DNA of 64,000 nucleotides from Flavobacteriaceae bacterium UBA1903 (GTDB lineage Bacteria > Bacteroidota > Bacteroidia > Flavobacteriales > Flavobacteriaceae). The stretch's first letter is position 1; every line of letters begins with the position of its first letter. This document shows positions 17,713 through 26,242 of this stretch, piece after piece. Under the pieces are notes generated by a model. That model had not been told where the DNA came from. It made no database searches and saw nothing but the letters and a program-made list of their open reading frames with translations. Made by a program: the position numbers and the translations under genes. The stretch lies in contig DDGL01000012.1 of the NCBI GenBank assembly GCA_002337605.1, positions 1-64,000 of the forward strand. The letters are read 5' to 3'.

Positions 17713-19095
17713 CTATCTGAAAATGTAAGAGTTTAATTGACCATTGCGATCTACAAATGTGAGCTTTACGGCATCTCCAAAATTACCTGAGTTCACAATT
17801 TCTTTTACATCGTCAATATTAGTGACATTCTTGTCGTTCACTTTTACAATTACGGCTCCTTTTAAAGGTGTTAAGTCCTTGATGGTGGCATCAGAAACTA
17901 CGACGCCATTTGCAACGCCGTAAGCGTCTAGTTGTGCTTTGTTCGCATTCCGAACTTCTAGTCCTGTATCTTCTATGGTAAAGGTTTCCAGCTTAATTAA
18001 CGTTACGGGAACTGTTTTACTGTTTCCATTTCTATCTACAGTTACCGCTACTGTATCGTCGGGTCTTTTAGAACCTAAATACCCAACCAGGTCTGAAAAC
18101 TTAGCAATTTTAAAACCATCAATTTGTTTGATGATATCTCCTTGCTTCAGCCCGCCTTTATCGGCACCGCTTCCTTTTTCAATATTTGCAATATATACCC
18201 CTTGAGTGATATCGATTCCCTGATGTTGTGCTAATTTTGTACTAATGGTTGAGATTCCTAAAATCCCTCTTTGTACACCGCCAAATTCCATAATATCTTC
18301 TACTACTTTACGTGCATTATTACTTGGAACGGCAAAAGAATATCCTACATAACTTCCCGTTTCAGAAGTGATTGCAGTATTAATACCAATTAGTTCGCCA
18401 CGCGTATTTACGAGAGCTCCCCCACTATTACCACGATTAACTGCAGCATCGGTCTGAATAAACGATTGCGGGTTACGGTCAAATTCATTTAGATCCCGTG
18501 CTTTAGCGCTAACAATTCCGGCCGTAACAGTTGAGGTAAGATTAAAAGGGTTACCCACAGCCAGCACCCACTCACCAATCTTTATATTGTTGCTATCTCC
18601 AAAAGGAACATAAGGAAACTCTTCATCGCTGTCCAGTTTTATTAAAGCAATGTCGGTTTTTGGATCTGTTCCAATTAGCTCGGCATCATATGTTCTGTTG
18701 TCGTTTAAAGTAACCTGTAGTTTTGAAGCGTTTTCAATAACGTGATTGTTGGTTACAATGTATCCGGTAGGTGATATAATAACACCAGAGCCAGAGCCTA
18801 CTACGGGACGGGCTTGTCCGCCACCATTAAAATATTCCATAATATTGGAAGGCTGGCGGCTCATAGTTGTATTTTTAACGTGTACCACAGCGTGCACTGT
18901 TTTTTCGGCAGCTTCAGTAAAATCGGTTTCCATGGCTGTTGCCATGTTTGAAGTGTAACTGGTAGGAATAAAGGAGGTCTCGTCTTGCGTAGTATACGCT
19001 ACGGTGGTTTCGGGCTCAACAAAATACTTGTACCCCCCTAAGGTAAGCGCTCCTGCTACAAGCGCAACTAAAAATAATTTCGCGGTCTGTTTCAT
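17713..19095 (-). CDS. DegP/HtrA family periplasmic serine protease
   Basis: A 460-residue envelope protease/chaperone of the Do family. It has an N-terminal membrane-targeting segment (1-21). The trypsin-like domain carries the triad: His in TNNHVIEN (about residue 118), Asp in DPKTDIALIKLD, and Ser in NRGNSGGALVN. A PDZ domain starts around GVQRGILGISTIS and a second, degenerate one covers the last ~90 residues (GVVVSDATIKDLTPLKGAVIVKVND). It degrades or refolds damaged envelope proteins. It is divergent from dapF, with about 130 bases between. Confidence 0.95.
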   Translation of the reverse strand: MKQTAKLFLVALVAGALTLGGYKYFVEPETTVAYTTQDETSFIPTSYTSNMATAMETDFTEAAEKTVHAVVHVKNTTMSRQPSNIMEYFNGGGQARPVVGSGSGVIISPTGYIVTNNHVIENASKLQVTLNDNRTYDAELIGTDPKTDIALIKLDSDEEFPYVPFGDSNNIKIGEWVLAVGNPFNLTSTVTAGIVSAKARDLNEFDRNPQSFIQTDAAVNRGNSGGALVNTRGELIGINTAITSETGSYVGYSFAVPSNNARKVVEDIMEFGGVQRGILGISTISTKLAQHQGIDITQGVYIANIEKGSGADKGGLKQGDIIKQIDGFKIAKFSDLVGYLGSKRPDDTVAVTVDRNGNSKTVPVTLIKLETFTIEDTGLEVRNANKAQLDAYGVANGVVVSDATIKDLTPLKGAVIVKVNDKNVTNIDDVKEIVNSGNFGDAVKLTFVDRNGQLNSYIFR

Positions 19096-19216
19096 GTTTC
19101 TTTCTTTTAAATTATACTTAAGCTAACATTAAATAAGACGATACTATTGTACATTTATTTCGTATTTAACGCACATTTAACAGCTATAAAACTTCAGGAC
19201 TCGTCTTGGCAATTTG

Positions 19217-19224
19217 TACATTTG
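19217..19224 (+). promoter_or_regulatory. -7 promoter element of dapF
   Basis: TACATTTG, ending five bases before the dapF ATG; it sits inside the longer TTG-started frame, which argues against that start. Confidence 0.6.
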
Positions 19225-19229
19225 CACTC

Positions 19230-20006
19230 ATGGAACTTCAGTTTTATAAATATCAAGGTACGGGCAACGATTTTATACTTGTAGACAATCGTCCACTACT
19301 ATTCTCCAAAAACGATACCAAACTGGTTGCTGCATTATGCGACCGAAAATTTGGCATAGGAGCTGATGGGCTTATTCTTTTAGAAGAGCACCCCACCGTA
19401 GACTTTACCATGGTGTATTACAATGCCGATGGAAACATAAGTAGCATGTGTGGTAACGGCGGAAGGTGTATTACCCACTTCGCCAACTTCTTAGGAATTA
19501 TTGATACTACTGCTACTTTTGAAGCTATTGATGGATTGCACGAGACTAAAATTGAAGACGGACTCGTACATTTAAAGATGCAGAATGTTACTGAAATTCA
19601 ACAGGAAAAAGAGTTTACATTTTTAGATACCGGCTCACCACATCATGTGGAAGTGGTTGAAAAACTATCAGAGTTTGATGTTTTTACAAAGGGCCGAAGT
19701 ATCCGAAATAACCGCTATGGAAAAACAGGTGCCAATGTGAATTTTGTAGAAGAACTTTCAGAAAACAACTTTGCTGTACGAACGTATGAACGAGGTGTGG
19801 AAGATGAAACCTTAAGTTGTGGTACGGGGGTTACTGCTGTAGCCCTGGCAATGCACGCTTCAGGGAGGGTGACTTCAGAAAAAGTGGCGTTGCAACAACC
19901 AGGAGGTACGTTACAGATATCGTTTAGTAAGACTGAAGAGGGCTATAAAAATGTTTTTTTAATTGGTCCTGCAACACAGGTTTTTAAAGGAATAATCACG
20001 GTATAA
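19230..20006 (+). CDS. dapF: Diaminopimelate epimerase
   Basis: Interconverts LL- and meso-diaminopimelate, the last step before lysine and the peptidoglycan cross-link residue. The 258-residue protein has the family start FYKYQGTGNDFILVDN, the first catalytic Cys in MCGNGGRC and the second in LSCGTGVTA. I choose the ATG at 19230, not the TTG at 19206, because it gives the normal N-terminus and a -7 promoter element ends at 19224. The message is probably leaderless. It heads a plus-strand run with an acetyltransferase (1-base gap) and mltG. Confidence 0.96.
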   Translation: MELQFYKYQGTGNDFILVDNRPLLFSKNDTKLVAALCDRKFGIGADGLILLEEHPTVDFTMVYYNADGNISSMCGNGGRCITHFANFLGIIDTTATFEAIDGLHETKIEDGLVHLKMQNVTEIQQEKEFTFLDTGSPHHVEVVEKLSEFDVFTKGRSIRNNRYGKTGANVNFVEELSENNFAVRTYERGVEDETLSCGTGVTAVALAMHASGRVTSEKVALQQPGGTLQISFSKTEEGYKNVFLIGPATQVFKGIITV

Positions 20007-20007
20007 G

Positions 20008-20538
20008 ATGCAAACATTAAAAGGAGCCTTAGTTAACTTACGCGCTTTAGAGCCAACCGACTTAGATTTTTTGTACCAGCTTGAAAATGATGAAAATGTC
20101 TGGGAGGTGAGTAATACTACAAAGCCTTTTTCTAAGTTTGTGTTGAAGCAGTATCTGGATAACAGTCACAGAGATATCTATGAGGTGAAACAACTCCGAT
20201 TGGTAATTTGTGCCGTAGAATCAACCAAAACAGTAGGCTTTATAGATTTGTTCGATTTTGAACCTAAACACCAGCGGGTAGGGGTAGGCATCGTGATTTT
20301 TGACGCTAAAGATAGAGGGAAAGGCTATGCTGCCGAAGCTTTGAAACTGGTCGAGGACTACGCAAAAGTTCATTTAAAGGTACATCAATTGTACGCAAAT
20401 ATTTCAGCAGATAATAAAAGGAGCGTGGTCTTGTTTGAAAAAGCAGGCTATAAAAAAGCTGGAGAGAAAAAAGACTGGATTGTTTCAGAAGATGGTTTTA
20501 AAGATGAATTTTTCTATCAAATAATTTTAAACGCATAA
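20008..20538 (+). CDS. RimJ/RimL-type GNAT acetyltransferase
   Basis: A 176-residue acetyltransferase starting NLRALEPTDLDFLYQLEND, like the RimJ/RimL branch. The acetyl-CoA loop is DRGKGYAAEALKLVEDYA, and NKRSVVLFEKAGYKKAG closes the domain. It starts one base after dapF, so it is in the same operon. The substrate is unknown; family members modify ribosomal protein N-termini, amino sugars or polyamines. Confidence 0.88.
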   Translation: MQTLKGALVNLRALEPTDLDFLYQLENDENVWEVSNTTKPFSKFVLKQYLDNSHRDIYEVKQLRLVICAVESTKTVGFIDLFDFEPKHQRVGVGIVIFDAKDRGKGYAAEALKLVEDYAKVHLKVHQLYANISADNKRSVVLFEKAGYKKAGEKKDWIVSEDGFKDEFFYQIILNA

Positions 20539-20574
20539 ACGTACTTCATACCTTATAATTCGTAATTTGACAAC

Positions 20575-21618
20575 ATGTATTTAAAGAAAATTTTAGTGGC
20601 AATTTTATTGCTGGGGCTTGTAGGAATGGCTGTTTTTGCGTGGTATGTTTACAATACCGTTTTAGTTCCTAATACGGCTTTTAACAATAAAGAAGCTCAT
20701 GTTTACATCGCTACCGATGCTACTTTTAATGATGTACTGGAAGAACTCGAGCCACTATTAAAAGACCCAGAAACTTTTACCGCTGTTGCCAATAGAAAAG
20801 GATATGTGAACAATGTAAAGCCTGGTCATTACCTTATTGAAAAGGGGATGAATAACAACGATATTATCAATACCGTTAGAAGTAAAAATGTTCCCATTAA
20901 AGTGAAGTTCAACAATCAGGAGCGATTAGAAGACCTGGCGGGAGCCATTTCAAATCAAATTGAAGCAGATAGTGTATCGCTTCTAAATGCTTTTAAAGAC
21001 GAAGCATTTTTAAAGGAACATAAATTAAGTTCAACCACGGCACTAGGATTGTATGTGCCCAATACTTATGAATTTTACTGGAATACTTCTGCGGAAAGTT
21101 TCCGGGATAAAATGGTGGGAGAATACAAACGATTTTGGAACGAACAACGACTGGCAAAAGCAAAAAAGCTAAACATGACTCCAATGCAGGTGATTTCATT
21201 AGCTGCCATCGTTCAGAAAGAAACAGCCAAGGTAGACGAGCGCCCCAGAGTCGCAGGAGTGTATATAAACAGGTTGCAACGAGGCATGTTGCTCCAGGCA
21301 GATCCTACGGTGATTTATGCTAAAAAGCTTTCAGAAAATAATTTCGATCAGATTATTAAACGGGTGCTCTACGTAGATTTAGAAATAGACTCACCCTACA
21401 ATACCTATAAATATGCCGGGGTGCCACCGGGACCTATTGCTATGCCAGATATTACATCTATAGATGCAGTGCTGAATTATGAAAAGCACGATTATTACTA
21501 TTTTGTGGCAAATGTGCAGAAGTTTGGCTATCATAAATTTGCCAAAACACTTTCACAGCATAACCAGAATAAAGCCGAATATGTGCGCTGGATCTCCCAG
21601 CAAGGGGTGAATAGATAA
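20575..21618 (+). CDS. mltG: Endolytic murein transglycosylase MltG
   Basis: Cuts nascent glycan strands in peptidoglycan and so acts as a terminator of glycan elongation. The 347-residue protein has one N-terminal membrane anchor (5-27), a LysM-like subdomain, and the YceG catalytic region with the active-site Glu in SLAAIVQKETA, VYINRLQRGMLLQADPTVIYA and SPYNTYKYAGVPPGPIAMP. The length is standard. It follows the acetyltransferase by 36 bases and precedes two lysozyme-like proteins, giving a small cell-wall neighbourhood with dapF. Confidence 0.96.
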   Translation: MYLKKILVAILLLGLVGMAVFAWYVYNTVLVPNTAFNNKEAHVYIATDATFNDVLEELEPLLKDPETFTAVANRKGYVNNVKPGHYLIEKGMNNNDIINTVRSKNVPIKVKFNNQERLEDLAGAISNQIEADSVSLLNAFKDEAFLKEHKLSSTTALGLYVPNTYEFYWNTSAESFRDKMVGEYKRFWNEQRLAKAKKLNMTPMQVISLAAIVQKETAKVDERPRVAGVYINRLQRGMLLQADPTVIYAKKLSENNFDQIIKRVLYVDLEIDSPYNTYKYAGVPPGPIAMPDITSIDAVLNYEKHDYYYFVANVQKFGYHKFAKTLSQHNQNKAEYVRWISQQGVNR

Positions 21619-21939
21619 AATTATGGTAGCAGTTGAGAATTTGGTGTCTCACACGCTGTACCTGTTTTTAAAATTGGCTGTTTATTGCTTTTCTCTTGTT
21701 AAACCTTTATTAATCTGTGGGTTAAAGACTGTTAATCGGTCTTCTGCCTGTCTTTATAATCCTATATTGGAGTAGTTGCATGATACGCAACACAAGATAT
21801 TTAAGTTCTTTGACGTATTAATTTCATAAAGCCTTTTAGCAAGCATAGGTTTGCTAACAACAAGGTTATGTTTGTTTTAGGAATTTCCTCTTTGCACAAA
21901 GCATGGAGGCAATAATTATAATTCTAAAATAAATAGAAC
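21619..21939 (+). other. Intergenic leader region before the first lysozyme-like gene
   Basis: About 320 bases without a gene. TTAGCAA (21836-21842) pairs with TTGCTAA (21851-21857), a 7-bp hairpin that lies about 80 bases upstream of the ATG. A promoter was not identified with confidence; TATATTGG near 21763 is one weak candidate. Confidence 0.4.
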
Positions 21940-22587
21940 ATGATAAATCGTTTTATGAAATTGTCTGTGCTGCCCCTACTAGCTGCATTTATTGCACTAG
22001 GTTTTTCACCTTCTAAAAAGGTGGAACGTAATAGCAGTTCTATATTTATTTCAGAAGTAGTTGGGGAACCAACCTATGTTCCCTATGAATTTGAAGTAAA
22101 TATGAACCCGAAAATGGATGTTCCATTTCTCGGGAAGTCATACCTTGGGTTTAGTAATGACCTCGGCTTTTCAGAAAGCAGTGGAAATTACAAGGCTGTA
22201 AATAGATTAGGTTATGTAGGTAAATATCAGTTTGGCTGGTCTGCCCTTAAATGGGTTGGTATTTCTAGCAAAAGAACATTTTTAAATAGCCCAGAATTGC
22301 AAGAAGAAGCTTTGGCAACATTGATTTCTTTAAACAAATGGGTTCTTAAAGATTACATTGTAAAATACCACGGTCAGCATATCGCTGGTGTTCAAGTAAC
22401 CGAATCTGGTATTATTGCCGCAGCCCATCTGGGAGGTGCCGGAAATGTAATTAAGTTTCTGGAATCTGAAGGCGAAACTATCTTTGCAGATGCTAACAAT
22501 GTACCCATTACGAAGTACATGAAGCATTTTGGAGGATACGATTTAACTTCTATTATCCCGGATAATAACGCAAGAGTGACACTATAA
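21940..22587 (+). CDS. Secreted lysozyme-like/peptidoglycan-active protein, paralogue 1
   Basis: A 215-residue exported protein with a signal peptide (about 1-25). The core reads GFSESSGNYKAVNRLGYVGKYQFG, resembling the catalytic start of lysozyme-superfamily transglycosylases, where the Glu in ESSG would be catalytic. ELQEEALATLISLNKW, GIIAAAHLGGAGNVIKFL and ITKYMKHFGGYDL follow, in the same order as in small muralytic proteins of phage and proteobacterial origin. A muralytic function is my inference. It stands next to mltG and to a paralogue 266 bases downstream, with its own terminator. It could instead only bind the wall. Confidence 0.65.
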   Translation: MINRFMKLSVLPLLAAFIALGFSPSKKVERNSSSIFISEVVGEPTYVPYEFEVNMNPKMDVPFLGKSYLGFSNDLGFSESSGNYKAVNRLGYVGKYQFGWSALKWVGISSKRTFLNSPELQEEALATLISLNKWVLKDYIVKYHGQHIAGVQVTESGIIAAAHLGGAGNVIKFLESEGETIFADANNVPITKYMKHFGGYDLTSIIPDNNARVTL

Positions 22588-22592
22588 TTATT

Positions 22593-22624
22593 GAAAAAGC
22601 CGGGTAGACAAGCCTGGCTTTTTT
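22593..22624 (+). terminator. Terminator after lysozyme-like paralogue 1
   Basis: AGCCGGG (22598-22604) pairs with CCTGGCT (22613-22619), extended by A/T pairs, followed by six T. Confidence 0.85.
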
Positions 22625-22798
22625 CAATTTATGACGTTCATAACTTAGTTAATTGTTTTTTATAGTATTAACAATAAGAAGCGGTTTTCTTTAGTAATAT
22701 TATAGTGTTTTAACGGAGTGCTTGCATTCTGGTTTTTGTCAAATAAGGCTCTTTAACATATTTTAACATCCTGTATATCAAGTTTGTAAAAAATTGTG

Positions 22799-22806
22799 TA
22801 TTTTTG
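22799..22806 (+). promoter_or_regulatory. -7 promoter element of lysozyme-like paralogue 2
   Basis: TATTTTTG, matching TAnnTTTG; the start codon follows 47 bases later, leaving room for a 5' UTR of about 42 bases. Confidence 0.6.
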
Positions 22807-22818
22807 CACGCTGAAATT

Positions 22819-22839
22819 TAGATAACCTTGCGTTGTCTA
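22819..22839 (+). promoter_or_regulatory. 5' UTR hairpin of lysozyme-like paralogue 2
   Basis: TAGATAAC (22819-22826) pairs with GTTGTCTA (22832-22839) around CTTGC; it would lie near the very 5' end of the mRNA and may protect or regulate it. Confidence 0.5.
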
Positions 22840-22853
22840 GTATTCAACAAATT

Positions 22854-23507
22854 ATGAGATTAAAACTTTTACGAATTGGCGTCCTATTGCTTGGGGTTTT
22901 AATAACTGCAACAGGATTTTCTTTTAAGAAAAATAGCACGGTTGTGTCTATGTTTTCTTCGGAAGGATTAGATCTGTATTACTACGTACCGAATTACGAT
23001 GAGGTCGAAGTAGAAATCCCTGAAGTAGCTGGTAATTACCATTTATTTCTCGGAAAGACATATGTTGGCTTTAAAGAAGCTCTTGGTTTTAAAGAATCCA
23101 GAGGTGATTATGCCACTATTAATGAATTTGGATATTTAGGGAAATATCAATTTAATATCAACACATTAAAAATGGTTGGCGTGTATAGTGCAGACCGTTT
23201 TATGAAAGACTCTAAGTTGCAAGAAGCGGCTTTTGCGGCCTATACTTCCAGAAATAAATGGATTTTGCGACGTGATATTAAGCGTTATGTAGGAAGAACC
23301 GTTGGAGGTGTACATATAACCGAGTCTGGAATTTTAGCAGCAGCACACCTTGCTGGTGCCGGAAATGTAAAGAAATTTCTTAGAAGCGGAGGGGCCATTG
23401 GCTTTAGTGATGCTTTTGGTACTTCTATTGGGTATTACCTTAAAAAGTTTTCTGGATACGACACTTCATTTATCCAGGCGAATCAAAAAGCTAAAGTGAA
23501 ATTTTAA
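22854..23507 (+). CDS. Secreted lysozyme-like/peptidoglycan-active protein, paralogue 2
   Basis: A 217-residue paralogue of the preceding gene, with the same architecture: signal peptide (about 1-23), GFKESRGDYATINEFGYLGKYQFN with the candidate catalytic Glu, LQEAAFAAYTSRNKW, GILAAAHLAGAGNVKKFL and IGYYLKKFSGYDT. The start is ATG at 22854; the in-frame TTG at 22833 lies inside the leader hairpin. It has its own promoter, while paralogue 1 has its own terminator, so the two are expressed separately. The pair arose by tandem duplication and has diverged considerably. Enzyme activity is inferred only. Confidence 0.65.
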   Translation: MRLKLLRIGVLLLGVLITATGFSFKKNSTVVSMFSSEGLDLYYYVPNYDEVEVEIPEVAGNYHLFLGKTYVGFKEALGFKESRGDYATINEFGYLGKYQFNINTLKMVGVYSADRFMKDSKLQEAAFAAYTSRNKWILRRDIKRYVGRTVGGVHITESGILAAAHLAGAGNVKKFLRSGGAIGFSDAFGTSIGYYLKKFSGYDTSFIQANQKAKVKF

Positions 23508-23516
23508 GACTAGTTC

Positions 23517-24230
23517 TTACTTCTGAATACTAAAAATAGTGGGTCTCTTATTGAGATCCACTTTTGTTTTAGCCCAAACCGAAGCAGGCATTGTCCTGAT
23601 GTATTCGGTTGGGAGGGTGATGTCACAAGCCACGCAAATTTGAGTCGCAGGCATTACAGTAGTTACAATACTTTCTAACATCTGATTGTTACGGTAGGGT
23701 GTTTCAATAAACAATTGCGATTGATGCTGCTCTCCTGAAAGTCGTTCCAGGCGTTTAATCTCTTGCTTACGCTCCCGCTTGTCTATGGGTAGATACCCGT
23801 TAAAGGCAAAATTTTGACCGTTAAAACCACTCGCCATTAAAGCCAGTATTATGGAGGATGGCCCAACCAGTGGCACTACTCTTATGCCTTGTCTATGTGC
23901 TGCGGCTACAGCGAGTGCTCCGGGATCTGCAACCCCGGGACAGCCAGCATCACTTAAAATCCCCACATCAAAACCCTCGTGGCAGGGGGATAGCATTTCG
24001 GGTATTTCTGCTTCGTCTGTAAACTTGTTAATGAGGTTAAAATGCAAACCAGGTTGCGACTTTCTTGGAGAGATACTTTTTATAAAGCGTCTCGCATTTT
24101 TTTCATGCTCGACAATATAATAGTCTATCTCTTCAATCGCTTTTTTAACCAATAAGGGCAAAACTTCCAATGGGGGCGTGTCGCCCAATGTGCAAGGAAT
24201 TAAGTATAGATTTCCTTTTTTTGAATCCAT
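23517..24230 (-). CDS. SAM-dependent methyltransferase, tetrapyrrole-methylase fold (RsmI-related)
   Basis: A 237-residue protein of the RsmI/YraL-type family. It has NLYLIPCTLGDTPPLEVLP at the start, SDAGCPGVADPGALAVAAAHRQGIRVVPLVGPSSIILALMASG in the SAM site, and IETPYRNNQMLESI in the middle. RsmI proper 2'-O-methylates C1402 of 16S rRNA and has ~280 residues with a C-terminal extension that is missing here, so this may be a paralogue with another target. It converges with the lysozyme-like gene and follows the sugar dehydrogenase stop-to-start by only four bases. Confidence 0.85.
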   Translation of the reverse strand: MDSKKGNLYLIPCTLGDTPPLEVLPLLVKKAIEEIDYYIVEHEKNARRFIKSISPRKSQPGLHFNLINKFTDEAEIPEMLSPCHEGFDVGILSDAGCPGVADPGALAVAAAHRQGIRVVPLVGPSSIILALMASGFNGQNFAFNGYLPIDKRERKQEIKRLERLSGEQHQSQLFIETPYRNNQMLESIVTTVMPATQICVACDITLPTEYIRTMPASVWAKTKVDLNKRPTIFSIQK

Positions 24231-24234
24231 AGCG

Positions 24235-25644
24235 TTAGTTGACTACAATTTTTTTGATGAAGGTTGTGTTGGTTGTGGTCGTTACTTTTAATAAATAGAA
24301 GCCACTTGTTAAGTTGGCTGTGGAAACTCGAGTTCTGGTTGCGTTTAACTCTTCTTCAGCGATTAATACACTGCCCTTCATGTCCATAAGTTCATAGTTC
24401 GCTATTGTTCCGTTTTGTATCTCAATGTTTACAATTTCAATAGTAGGGTTAGGGTATACGAGAAGACTGTTGTTTGTTTCAAAGTCGTTAATTCCTAGTG
24501 GTGATTCGTCAATAACCCTATAAATAGTACCCTGGGGTTGTCGACTTACTATATAAAGTTCTCCGGAGTTGTCTTCTCCAAATGAAACCCAAGAGCCACT
24601 AAAATTACCACGATCAACCAAATTTCCTGCCTGATCTACGGTTCCAATCAAGCCACTGCATACATCTGCAAAGAAGTAAAGCCCGTCAAGATTTGGATAC
24701 TGTGAACCTCTATATACATTTCCACCTGTGACGGAGCAATTTGAACTGCCTGTAGCAGACGAGTATTCTGCTATAGGAAAGGTTGCATTAGTGACACTAG
24801 AACAAACAGCAGACGGCCCATCTGGTGGACCAGTATAAGTTTGCGTGCCTTCAAAGCAATCCCATCCATAATTTAGTCCAGCTTCTGTGCTGCTCACGCG
24901 ATTGATTTCTTCCAAATCGCCTTGCCCTACATCTCCAATCCACAAATTACCCGTTTCACGATCAAATGAAAACTTCCAAGGATTTCTGAGGCCATACGCC
25001 CAAATTTCCGGAGCGTTGGGTGGATCGTTTGCAAAAGGATTATCTGCGGGGATTCCATAATTATTTCCCCCACTAGGGTTGTCTATATCTATACGTAATA
25101 ATTTACCAAGGAGTAATTCTGTATTCTGTGCTCGGCTCCCAGGATCACCACCAGAGCCGCCATCACCAGAGGAGATGTAAAGAAAACCATCCGGACCAAA
25201 GGCCAAACAGCCTCCGTTGTGGTTTCCAAAAGGCTGTGCGTAATCTATTATTGGGAGTTCAGACCCTGGTAACGCAATGTCAGGATTAGCTGGGTCTACC
25301 GAAAACCTAGATACTTGGGTGTTCCCGTTATCGTCTATATAATTAACATAAAAGAAACCGTTGGAAGCATAATTAGGATGAAATGCTAATCCCAATAGCC
25401 CCTGTTCTCCACAACAGGAAACGTCTGAAGAAATATCCAGGAAAGGCGTTGCATTGGTGGTTCCGTCTGGATTCAGAATTTGAATAACCCCGTTTTGTTC
25501 TACAACAAATAAGCGATCATCACCCGCGTTTTGAAGGTTTACCGGGAGGTTAAAATCACTGGCAAATTCCTCGATAGCAATTTCTTGTGCCAGACTCGTA
25601 AAAAAGAAGGAAAAGGCCAAAAGGCAACATATACTATTTTTCAT
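24235..25644 (-). CDS. Secreted PQQ-dependent sugar dehydrogenase-like protein with T9SS sorting domain
   Basis: A 469-residue exported protein. The signal peptide is residues 1-20 (ends SLAQ). The glucose/sorbosone dehydrogenase propeller covers about 25-375, with NPDGTTNATPFLDIS, GEQGLLGLAFHPNYASNGFFYVNYI, FGPDGFLYISSGDGG and EIWAYGLRNPWKFSFDRETG. The C-terminal ~80 residues are a T9SS type A sorting domain (VYPNPTIEIVNIEI, GFYLLKVTT, KKIVVN). The ATG at 25644 is preferred over a TTG at 25689 because it begins the signal peptide. It would oxidise sugars outside the cell with PQQ; cofactor use is from the family. A TATCTTAG element (25662-25669) is a possible promoter. Confidence 0.88.
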   Translation of the reverse strand: MKNSICCLLAFSFFFTSLAQEIAIEEFASDFNLPVNLQNAGDDRLFVVEQNGVIQILNPDGTTNATPFLDISSDVSCCGEQGLLGLAFHPNYASNGFFYVNYIDDNGNTQVSRFSVDPANPDIALPGSELPIIDYAQPFGNHNGGCLAFGPDGFLYISSGDGGSGGDPGSRAQNTELLLGKLLRIDIDNPSGGNNYGIPADNPFANDPPNAPEIWAYGLRNPWKFSFDRETGNLWIGDVGQGDLEEINRVSSTEAGLNYGWDCFEGTQTYTGPPDGPSAVCSSVTNATFPIAEYSSATGSSNCSVTGGNVYRGSQYPNLDGLYFFADVCSGLIGTVDQAGNLVDRGNFSGSWVSFGEDNSGELYIVSRQPQGTIYRVIDESPLGINDFETNNSLLVYPNPTIEIVNIEIQNGTIANYELMDMKGSVLIAEEELNATRTRVSTANLTSGFYLLKVTTTTNTTFIKKIVVN

Positions 25645-25692
25645 GACAAAATGTTTTTTTACTAAGATACTTAAAAGATGCTGAAACAAAAA

Positions 25693-26142
25693 TTAAAGTC
25701 GGGCGGCAATTTTTTCACAAGCTTCTTCCAGCATAGTATACACGTTTTCAAATCCTTGATCGCCTCCATAATACGGATCGGGCACATCCAGTTTTTTCCC
25801 CGGATGTGTTTCTTCCAAAATGAGTTGCACTTTTTCCTTTTCTGAAGCACTGGTAGCCAGTTTCACCACGTCTCGATAGTTGCTGTTGTCCATCACAAAA
25901 ATGTGGTCATAAATCTCAAAATCATAAGTGGAAAATTGTTTGCCGCGTTGATTGGTAATATCCAGCCCGTGTTGTTGGGCAACTTCGATGCTGCGCGGGT
26001 CCGGAAGTTCGCCTACATGCCAGCCACCTGTGCCTGCTGAGGAAACTTCAATTTTTGAAGTGTCTACTTTCGATTTTAAAATGCCTTCAGCCAAAGGAGA
26101 GCGACAAATATTGCCCAGGCAAACCATTAATATTTTTTTCAT
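25693..26142 (-). CDS. Low-molecular-weight protein-tyrosine phosphatase
   Basis: A 149-residue cytoplasmic phosphatase. The P-loop VCLGNICRSPLAEG gives the C-x5-R-S signature, with the general-acid Asp in DVPDPYYGG near the C-terminus. It removes phosphate from tyrosine residues or small molecules; in many bacteria it is linked with polysaccharide export kinases, but none is nearby. It lies between dnaA and the sugar dehydrogenase gene, both on the same strand, an order I associate with flavobacterial chromosomes. Confidence 0.94.
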   Translation of the reverse strand: MKKILMVCLGNICRSPLAEGILKSKVDTSKIEVSSAGTGGWHVGELPDPRSIEVAQQHGLDITNQRGKQFSTYDFEIYDHIFVMDNSNYRDVVKLATSASEKEKVQLILEETHPGKKLDVPDPYYGGDQGFENVYTMLEEACEKIAARL

Positions 26143-26217
26143 TGAAAATTATTATTTATTGGAAATGTAAGTTAATAAAAAACAAATAAGCGACATTGCG
26201 ATCAATGCCTAATAAAA

Positions 26218-26238
26218 AATCCCGCCAAGAGCGGGATT
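26218..26238 (-). terminator. Rho-independent terminator of dnaA
   Basis: AATCCCGC (26218-26225) pairs with GCGGGATT (26231-26238); on the minus strand TTTTTTATT follows. Confidence 0.88.
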
Positions 26239-26242
26239 AATA

